The position numbers and the translations under genes are program-made. Positions 55,336 through 64,000 of a stretch of DNA of 64,000 nucleotides are shown piece by piece (positions within the stretch are counted from its first letter, which is position 1; each line of letters starts with the position of its first letter). Below the pieces are notes generated by a model. It was given only the letters and a program-made list of their open reading frames with translations. It did not search any database and had not been told where the DNA came from. The DNA comes from Corbicula japonica (lineage: Eukaryota > Mollusca > Bivalvia > Venerida > Cyrenidae): assembly GCA_038501625.1 (NCBI GenBank), contig JAZAYU010000006.1:10772181-10836180 (forward strand), in the 5' to 3' direction.

Positions 55336-58150
55336 AATATATTATCATCAGTTGGGACCAAAAAGTTTGACCAGAAAGCAGAATACATGTGTACCAAGAA
55401 TAGCATCAAATATCAAGTTAATGCTCATTTTGGGAATTAAAAGTGTTCTATTATTACCATATTTTCTGTCATGTGCACATTTCAACATGATTTCATAATG
55501 AAAATATGTATGTGAGGTACATGTGTAATCAAATACACTATTTACAAGGTGTCTGTTTTATTTTTGCAAATTTTGTTAAATATTCATGGTGTCACTAAAT
55601 TTGCTCAGCATCAAAAAGTTGTGTTTTAGAAAATAAAAAAATCAGAGCTTTCATAATCATTTAAATTGTTGAAAAAAAGTAGATTGCTGTGAAGAGGAAG
55701 AGAAACATTTCTTGCCATGTCAGTGGGTTTTTGGCCTCTTTAAATACAATTACATGAAAAAATCGGAATATACCGGTATTTGGATCTGCTTAAGCTGGAC
55801 TTTAACACAAAAAACTGGAAATTGCACTCATAATAAAAACAATGATTTTTTCTTTTGTATGTTTATGTTTTAGCAATGTAACAGTAGAGAAGTTTACATT
55901 TTTTAATATATGGTACTTTTTAAAGAGAAATTTACCTACAGTATTTTAAAGTAGTTGTGCCTAAATTTCTGCAATGAAAAATACAAAGTCCGGAAAATAC
56001 CAACTGAAATGAGCTTCAGAATTTTGAAATTCAAATTTTCCAGTATATATATTACATTTATAAAATACTTACCAGACAGAGATCCAAAAGTGGTTATGAA
56101 TAATGGCATGTTGATGTGTTCATGGGTTTACATTTTTTTGCAAACAATCTCTTAAAATTGTTATTATACATTTAAAAAATGGACCAACAACATTTTTAAT
56201 GCATGATTTGATTGGCAAGCACAATTCATTTATGTAATGAAAATAGATATAAAGAAGCATTTTGTTTCAAATCAGTTACTAAGACCTGTAAAGGAGTGTT
56301 ACATATGGATAATCAGACTACATGATATTGTACATGTTTATGTTTAATTGATTGAGATTATTTCATCTATTTTGGCCCAATAGCTGAACTATTTTTCAAC
56401 TTAAATAAGTAATTCTATCATGCACATTTAAGTAACTTGGCTCAAATATGTACCTTATTGTCACCAAATATGTACAATATTGTCACAATATTTTTCACAC
56501 AGCATCTATATCTTCAAATTACTGTTGTTAATAACTGAAAATTCCTATGGCATTGTCATTCCTGGAGATATTTTCAAATGACTTTGCACAAATATGCCCC
56601 AAAATCTAGGTGATGTATCACACTACATATTGAAGTCTCAATGTGGTGTTAATGTGATGTACATGTACATGTATATAAAAACAGTACTTTTTAGGTCTAT
56701 ATTATAACTTTATTCATTTACATGCATATATATTTTTTGAATAGCATGGAACAATTTTGTGCAATTGCAAGTTACAAAGTTAATGCAAGTGTAATCAAGG
56801 TAACATTTTAAAAAATAAAATTTATTTTTCAGACAATAATATATTAATTTTCATGCACATGTGACAATGTAATATTTTCATGTAGCAATGAAGAATTTAT
56901 CAATATTCAATATTGCATTAAGTGAGGTAGTGGAACACATTTGGGTTGTAAATTTAAGCAAGTAGCCTTTGTGTTTACACATTAAAACCCTAATGTTTAG
57001 TAAAAGTCAGATGGCCAGTTGTCCAGCTGAATTAAGTTGATGTAGACCTAAATTCTTTCCAAAAATCACATAATTTTATCGTGCATGAGTAGGCTAACAA
57101 ATGTTAGAAACAAATTATTTTTTAATATAAATCATTATCTGAGATTAATAAAGCTAGAGCTCGATAAGAGGCAGTGCCTTAGTTCATATTATTTTCATAT
57201 ATGTCTTGTTCGGTGGCTTTTAAAGATCGCTTCTCATCTTTATAAATTTAAATTCTTTAAATTTGCATAATTCAGTTTTAAATATTACATTTATATTTAT
57301 GATATTACAGCGGGATGATATTAAGATTTTTTCAAGGAAAATCCTATCTCAGATGCGTGCATGATTAGCTGTGTATAGGCGTGAACAACCAAGGCGCTAC
57401 GGAAAAGACAAATTTTTTCAAAAAGTGTGATTACATGTATTTTCAAATTTGGCCTAAAATCTCTAATTTCTGCAGAGTACCGGTTTAATAATGTTTTGAG
57501 AGGAAGTCAGTTTAAAACATTAAAATTATCATGGATAGTTCTAAGCAGAAGCAACTGGGAATGAAAGTTGTTTATCTTTTTTGACGCGCGTTGTTTATAT
57601 AGCATAGACTATCCCATTTTTCTGTTCGTGCAAAATGATATTATAGTTTTACGCACATTGAATTAGTACATTTAGCACTGACATAATGTTAAATAATGTG
57701 ACACTCGGAAGCTTAACAACAACAATTTGCCTGTTTTATTTTATTCACAATCGCTCTCACCCTTTTAACTTCCAGTGACGCGTTATTTTTCCGAAAGTTT
57801 CATGTTCGATTGCTTTCTACTGTATTAGTGTCATGATAGTGCTGAAGTGGGTTGAGTGGTACAGTAAAAATCATCATTTTATAACAGTTTATAACATTTT
57901 GTTTCTTTGTACTTTGATGTATTATCTGTAGAGAATTATGAATCTTAAATGTCATGCAAAATCAAAATAAACGAGCAATACGAGTTTGCAAGTTTTCAAA
58001 TCGAAATAAGACATTTTTGTTGGTGTCCAAAATTCCTTTGTCGTACAACCATATCAAGACGGTTTACAACAAAGTAACAATGTCTCAGAATGGAATTTAC
58101 TCAACCATGGTAGAAATGTACTATAAACGTCCTTTATATTTTTTCTATTA
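55336..58150. other. AT-rich intergenic, nothing recognised
   Basis: Long AT-rich stretch with no domain-bearing frame, tRNA-like box or clear repeat. Confidence 0.45.
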
Positions 58151-58152
58151 TT

Positions 58153-58360
58153 GTTCAACCGCCATATGCACACCATCGTTTGGGATGGTCAAACTTGTAC
58201 TGTTTATTTGTGTAAATATTGAGTTGCGCTCAACACGGGCTAGGCGACGTGGGCAGTAATATGCATTTCCATTACTGTCCATGAACAAGCTTAATCAAAC
58301 GGAGCCTGCAATATTTTCATATTTGTTGTGTTCAAAGGCTTTAAAAAGTTCCCTTTTTAT
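58153..58360 (-). repeat. Dispersed repeat family C, 5' part (reverse)
   Basis: The reverse complement matches the first 200 bases of the 61184 copy: AAAAGGGAACTTTTTAAAGC, ACAACAAATATGAAAATATT, GGGCAGTAAT hairpin remnants, GAGCGCAACTCAATATTTAC, CCATCCCAAACGATGGTGTG. Confidence 0.85.
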
Positions 58361-59755
58361 CAATTACAAAATTCAAACATAAAGGGATAGGGTAACACTG
58401 ATATTGTTTTATGGTAACGTCATAAGTTGCTGTCGAAGACGTAGATATGTGGCTGTGACTGAAAAAATGGGACCAATGAATCAAAATCACAATGTAGTTT
58501 AATGTTTTCTAATAGTGTGAATTTGATGAATAAAAGTCGAAACTTCTTGCAACATTTCTCTTTTGTAAGTTGTGGATTAACGTTACAACCACTTGCGTTA
58601 GGCATTATGACGTCAAGCCACTAATCTTGACGGTAGTATTTTCCTCTCCTTAACGATTAACACAAACATCATAAACACCACAACCATAAACACCGCAACT
58701 ATTATCTCATGTAGACCTAATTATTGTTAAACTGAAGCATGTCCAAGATAAATGAAATAATGTGTTATTCTGCCATATGTATATCTCAAAACAGAGCAGC
58801 TGTAAGCATCAGCGGTATTACTGGTCATCTTTCAATGGTCTCTGACGGTTTAATTTTGCTCACAGAAGTTTTACTGCGCCATTGCTAATGTTAATTAAGA
58901 TTTATAAAGTTGTTTACAAACCATTATGATCAGACTCTGATAAAATACGTATGCTATTTTTGAGATGCCTTTGTTCATATTCCAATATAAACATTCATTT
59001 TTCATCTTAAAGTTATGGGCCTAGATTTTCTTTGAATGCGCATTTAAGATTTTTTATGGAAAGATAAGCGAATTCCAAAGAGTAATAGTGTTTGAGACAG
59101 GTTTGTCAAGCAGGGACTATCCCCTTTCAGTTCTTTTTTATGTTCACACTTTCAACCAAATGAAAATCACACCAAGTCAACCTAGTTACGCAAACATTGT
59201 ATCTGAAAGTAATAGAAGTGGCTTTCCTCACTGGTCGCCAATGGTCTTTTTTCTGTTTACTGATTAGTTTTGCGATGAGCACAAACAAACGACAAAATTG
59301 CAAATATTTATCTACTTTTAACCAAACAAAATACAAACATTCTAAATATTTTCATAAAATGATATTAATTAACTGTAAAAAGAAACAAAATGCAGATACA
59401 TTAGTTTCACTTGAGATTTGTTCCCAATTACATGTAATCGCATTTTCAGCGCGGAACGTTTGTATCTGACATTATTCCAATTTTAATGAGAACGCATTTA
59501 TGAATAAGATTTTAAACATCAGTCATGTGTTTAGATTGGTATTTTAGCTCTATTAGATATATAAACAAAAAGAAGTATTTTCCATTAAACAAAACCAGTT
59601 TAAATCTGAAAATATGCAGACTTAGAACGTAAAATCTTATTTTTACTGTGGCTATACATGTAATCAGTGATGACGTCTTTACAACATACTTTCAACAAAT
59701 CAGTTAAAGCAAAGCCGTGAGAATACACAAATATATAAAACATGGAATGCTTTTG
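58361..59755. other. Intergenic, nothing recognised
   Basis: AT-rich; presumably includes the 3' UTR of the minus-strand gene ending at 59762. Confidence 0.4.
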
Positions 59756-59761
59756 CAAAAT

Positions 59762-60615
59762 TTAAATTTCCATCATAACGACCATAAGACAATAAGAAAA
59801 AGTCCAAAATAGTTTTATCCTTAGAATGGATGCTGAACTGGTTCCAGAAACTCCACAGTAGCCTTCAGAGTATTTAGATTGTTCTTTTATCATTTTGTCC
59901 AAAGCTTGCTGTGTGAGCTGGACCTGGCGAATGAAAAGGATGTGCGCAGGATTATCTGGATGACGCTCCCTGTTCACTTTGTGCTGGGACATAATTGAAG
60001 CTATTTCTCTGGGATCGTTTACCCTTCTTTCTATATTGAAAACTTTCACAGATTTCCCTAATGTTTCATTCTGATAAGAAAACTGTTCTTGGGCGTAATT
60101 TTCAATTTCAAGACCTGTGTAATCCTTAACGATCATTAGTACTTGATTTTTTGCGAAATTAAGAGCTGGATTGATGTCTAATGATACACTTACAAAGCTT
60201 TCATCAACAAAGGAATCCTTTTCGTCGTAAAGGGTCAAGTATGTACTAACTCCTCTGAATGTCTCAGAATACGGTTTCTGACCAAGAACATCCACAGCTC
60301 GATCTAAAACGTTAGCTATCTTAAGAAAAATACTTCTTGTCTCTTGATCACTATAACTGGTATGTTGACATCGCAGCTCTTTGTTCAAACGAAAAGGGAA
60401 ATTATTTGTTTCTTTATCACTTGGTAACAGATCCGGACTTATCAAACATTTACGAGAGTACATGCTAAACCACAGAGCTGCATAATGCCGATCTCCATAA
60501 CTTTCGGTCTGACTTGCTCGGATTTTTGCATCTTGAATGCATGCGCCTACTTTAAATTTCGTCTCAACTTCTTCTATTATGGCAAGTGCTTGGTCACTGA
60601 AAGTTTCAGCGGCGC
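59762..60615 (-). CDS. ADP-ribosyltransferase-like (ART) protein, last exon, probably GPI-anchored
   Basis: One long minus-strand exon: acceptor CTTCTCATTTCATTTAAG, entry in phase 1, 283 codons, TAA at 59764-59762. It fits the arginine-type ART fold: a helical first part, FPFRLNKELR, then the three NAD-site strands in order: FRGVS (Arg at exon residue 120), SFVSVSLD (S-x-S at 142-144) and YQNETLGKSVKVFNI (Q-x-E at 181-183). The spacing agrees with vertebrate ART1-5. The C-terminus has a small-residue stretch (CGVSGTSSAS) and a hydrophobic tail (KLFWTFSYCLMVVM), as for a GPI anchor, so a cell-surface enzyme modifying Arg on proteins is predicted. The signal-peptide exon was not found; it would lie upstream (above 60615), perhaps beyond the repeats or the window edge. 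Confidence 0.65.
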
Positions 60616-60639
60616 CTTAAATGAAATGAGAAGTTTGAA

Positions 60640-61183
60640 AGATTTATATTGCATCAGAAAATAGAGAAAAAAGCGTACATGTATCAGCCATTTCCACATA
60701 GAAAATGCATCTTCCACACACAGCCAAAATATAGAGCTCTAGGTTAAGAGATTATGCTTTTACAAAAACAAATGCAACAATTAAATTAGAACACTGAGAA
60801 CCAGATGGTATGAATAAAATCAAATATGGTTTCAAAATGCAAGTAAGCGTGTGTTTACATAATTTGATAAGACCCAATATTTAAAGCCAAGAAATAATAC
60901 ACATAAAAATAGATTAATTTGTTCAAATGTTAAGACTGTGACAATTATGATGACTGGTTAGGTTTTCGACGTTGAAAAGAAATTGATCAGTATGAGACTG
61001 AGGAGAAGATATTTTATTGGGAGCATTCATTGGTCATGAAAGAGCTAAAGTGTGTTCAGTGTGGAAAATCATAATTATATAAATTTAAAGTAAATCTGTT
61101 TTTCTGACTTCTAAACTTCTTAAAGCCTTATGCATACGAATGTTACATGTTTCTGTACATATTTACTAATTTATACATGTAAT
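60640..61183. other. Probable intron of the ART-like gene
   Basis: AT-rich, with no exon that I can support. GGTAAC-type signals are absent. Confidence 0.4.
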
Positions 61184-61985
61184 AGATGAAAAGGGAACTT
61201 TGAAAACCACCGAACACGACAAATATGAAAATACTGCAGGCTCGGTTTGATTGAGCCTGTTCATGGGCAGTAATGGGATTGCATATTACTGCCCACGCCG
61301 CCTAGCCCCGGGTTGAGCGCAACTCAATATTTACACAAATAAACAGTACAATATTGATCCATCCCAAACGATGGTATGCATATGGCGGTGAACATGGAAC
61401 CTTCAATGAGGTATTTTCAGATTAATACCACTCCATGTTCAGCGGCGTATGGTCCCCAGATAAAAGAATGGGTTTGCCCTAAACGAGAAAACAATGGGCG
61501 GAACTAAACAGAATAGAATTTTGAGAGGGGATCTTAGAATATAAATCCTGCGTATCACAGACAACGCCAAAGGCAAAATTTAAAAAGCAGGAAGTATATC
61601 CTTGGGGGTGATTGGACAATATCCAAAACCTTATTAGATGTGATATTGAAACCACCTATGTTTAAACTGGCCAAAATATAAAAACAAAAGTAATTTTAGA
61701 AGTACTATTAACTTTGTACATAAGTATCGTGCTCAACGACCTTCAAAGGACGTAACTGATAACAGCACTGATTGAATGTACGGGGAGACTTTTTACAGCC
61801 GCCACACGGCACAAACAACGCTACTGTGATATTGAAATAGATGAAAAGGGAACTTTGAAAACCACCGAACACGACAAATATGAAAATACTGCAGGCTCGG
61901 TTTGATTGAGCCTGTTTATGGGCAGTAATGGGATTGCATATTACTGCCCACGCCGCCTAGCCCCGGGTTGAGCGCAACTCAATAT
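61184..61985 (+). repeat. Dispersed repeat family C: full copy plus truncated tandem copy
   Basis: The full unit is 61184-61838 (655 bp). A second copy starts exactly at 61839 with the same AGATGAAAAGGGAACTTTGA and stops after 147 bases at GCGCAACTCAATAT. Over the shared part I see only one difference (TTCATGGGCAG versus TTTATGGGCAG), so the tandem copy is young. The unit ends with GTACGGGGAGACTTTTTACA..GCCGCCACACGGCACAAA. Confidence 0.93.
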
Positions 61986-61989
61986 AATG

Positions 61990-62625
61990 TAATATGTAAT
62001 ACTTTTTTATTGTTTGCATTCTAATATGTACACCATACCTTGCATTTTTGTTACGTCCACTAAATAGAATTCGTAGACAAATATGAATGTAAATCTACGT
62101 ACAGTCACGTGGATGATGCTGTATTTATATTGTTTAATACGTTATCTTCTAAAAAGACCTTGTTAACGTTATTGTGTTGGAGTGTCTTCATTTGACAGTA
62201 ATTATTGATAATTGTGGAAGTATAAGACGTTTCAACTCCCACAGAAAGTCTGTTTACAATATAGGAAATTGCTCAGTATTTCTTTTTACTTTGAATTTTG
62301 CATGACATAAGACATGTACACTCACCCAAAGTTCTTATTGGTCACAATTTGTCCATAATTTTTCTGAGAATGACATTGACTTAGTAATAATTGAATCTTG
62401 ATCAGCCTAAAGTTTAGCAAGAGTTATGAATGTAAGGAAAATGGAGTTCAAGCAACCAAATAATTGCTCTAAACTTTTTGTTTTCTTTTAGTAGGGCACC
62501 TCGTTAGTAGAAAAATATACAGCCTTATAAATCAGCAGCTTTTTTGTTTAAATAAATCCTCTTCAATGTACAAAATGGTATAATTATCTCACTTTCAGTT
62601 AAAGATTGTTGTAATTTATCTAAGA
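61990..62625. other. AT-rich, nothing recognised
   Basis: No supported gene or repeat. Confidence 0.4.
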
Positions 62626-62628
62626 AAA

Positions 62629-62887
62629 CAATTGAGGCACGCCACGGCAAAAGGTACTTTCGGGCAGTTGACGTCAATCCTTGAAACGACGTCATAAAGT
62701 TGAGCAGACGACATAAATATGAAAAAATTCGCGGTAAAAATACCAATTTATTGTCAAAATGTGTAACAAAATCACTGTTTTGTTATGAGAAAATAATAGA
62801 AATTTGAAAGTTCTTTCTAAATATAGTAACAACAAAAATGACACAAAAATGATCGAAGGTACCTTTTCCCGTGGCGTGCCTCAATTG
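62629..62887. mobile_element. MITE-like element with 29-bp terminal inverted repeats
   Basis: CAATTGAGGCACGCCACGGC at the left end is mirrored by CCGTGGCGTGCCTCAATTG at the right. The repeats extend inward to AAAAGGTAC with one mismatch. 259 bp in all, with an AT-rich interior and no ORF. Confidence 0.8.
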
Positions 62888-62889
62888 AT

Positions 62890-64000
62890 AATGAATAAAA
62901 AGACGTTTATTAATCGATTTCAAGACAAAACAGATCTTTTCACAACCTCTCTTGACATAGGGAAGAAACAAAACTAGCATACATCGTAAAAATATACTAT
63001 TGATTACAAATTAGACCTTTGGGTGGATGTAATTGCAATATAAATGGTACAATAGGCTACAAGAAGCTTTTACGTAAAAATTAAAAAAAAAACAACATAG
63101 TGCCTTCAGTCATCTGTTTAGGATTTTCAAACTTAGACAAACGTATATACTTTCGTAAAAGAAAAACAATAACGCTTTTGAATTCTTTGTAAATTAAATT
63201 TTCTGTGACGCGAAGAAAATGTTTAACAGCCTTCAACATGTTTTCAAGTTGTCTGTTTTGCAATTGTATCCGGTTAATGTATTTGTTTCTACTATCAAAT
63301 TCAGCTTTTAAATTTTGGCTTCAGAAAAAGCCCGATAAGACTGCATGCTACCCGAAATTTTAAGTACATGCCAATGCTACTTTGTCTTACCGAATGATTT
63401 CAATTTTATAAATGTAAAAGCTACGACAAAAGTCGTAACTTTCTATTTTTCGCTAAGAATATGTGCAACAAATAAATACCGAAACCATTGCCCAGTACAA
63501 GATGTCCAAGCAATATAAAATATCCTATGCCGTTCATCATATGCTTTTAGATTATCAAACGTATATAGAAATTACAGAACTAAGTAAATTTTATAATAAT
63601 ACATGTAAGTATTTAATGCAAGCGCAGTTATTTGAGATATGAGGGTTGATCAAAATATTCTAATTTAAGTAAAAAGCGTTCGAATATAAGCTAGACTGTA
63701 CATACTATCGATAAATAAACATGCGACCAATTCAGCAAATTTAAGGTTGAAATTGAGACACATATGATAAGAATTCGGTCAAAACGAAAAAGTTTACTTC
63801 AACAGCTTATCTTAAGTTGATCTTCATTTTTGAAGCCGACGAAACTAAATATAATAGAAATAAATATTAATTGCAGAGAAAGTTTTATAAATATTACTTC
63901 TGTATGCGAAGTTTAAATTCTATGATTTTGAGTCGCTGTTATGATTTTATGTTGACTAAAGGTTAGATTTTGGCTAAGGTTTGTAATTCTTTGGTGTTGC
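62890..64000. other. AT-rich, nothing recognised
   Basis: No supported exon, repeat or RNA gene to the window end. Confidence 0.4.

Noticed and set aside
57085..58259. Short plus-strand frames (61 and 101 codons)
   Set aside because: AT-rich chance frames; the second runs into a reversed family C repeat.

Overview
The window is eukaryotic, AT-rich and intron-rich. It is best explained as nuclear DNA of a bivalve mollusc, probably a clam; this is inference. The grounds are a mitochondria-eating-protein (MIEAP/SPATA18) family gene, an invertebrate C-type lysozyme, an ecto-ADP-ribosyltransferase-like gene, and dispersed repeats of a style common in clams (for example the element opening AACAAGAGGGCCATGATGGC at 40321). 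Most entries in any ORF list here are chance frames; the real genes are short exons that had to be found through splice sites and phase.

Layout. 1-4600: tandem duplication, then a Penelope-like retroelement remnant (2019-3805) bounded by two inverted, identical hammerhead-ribozyme copies, each next to a (TA)n tract, and two copies of another repeat. 4602-27907 (+): a MIEAP-like gene over about 20 kb, with at least ten phase-compatible exons and introns full of repeats (tRNA-derived SINEs, a 255-bp tandem array, a foldback element, a 1.1-kb palindrome, a LINE scrap). Two extra exons at 26023-26389 behind a TATA box encode an SGNH-hydrolase-like start (GDS motif) and could be an alternative first module. 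28314-32612: LINE coding sequence (ORF1, endonuclease, reverse transcriptase, all broken) enclosed by about 300-bp terminal inverted repeats flanked by TTAA. 33.9-34.6 kb: nested foldback elements. 35.0-35.8 kb (-): a decayed, intron-bearing coding fragment. 40.3-41.2 kb: a clam-type repeat with internal tandem units. 42.6-44.1 kb (-): a GC-richer probable first coding exon and an upstream NRF1-type promoter. 45.9-46.45 kb: foldback repeat with paired CRE sites and a broken exon. 47990-51260 (-): a complete five-exon C-type lysozyme gene with a TATA box. 53.4-53.8 kb (+): a possible first exon. 59762-60615 (-): last exon of an ADP-ribosyltransferase-like, probably GPI-anchored protein. 61184-61985: two copies of a 655-bp dispersed repeat. 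The remainder is AT-rich DNA in which I see nothing.

The host genes point to mitochondrial quality control (MIEAP family), antibacterial defence (lysozyme) and cell-surface protein modification (ART). They do not form a linked pathway; there is no operon. The most unusual content is in the mobile elements and in the SGNH-like/MIEAP exon arrangement.
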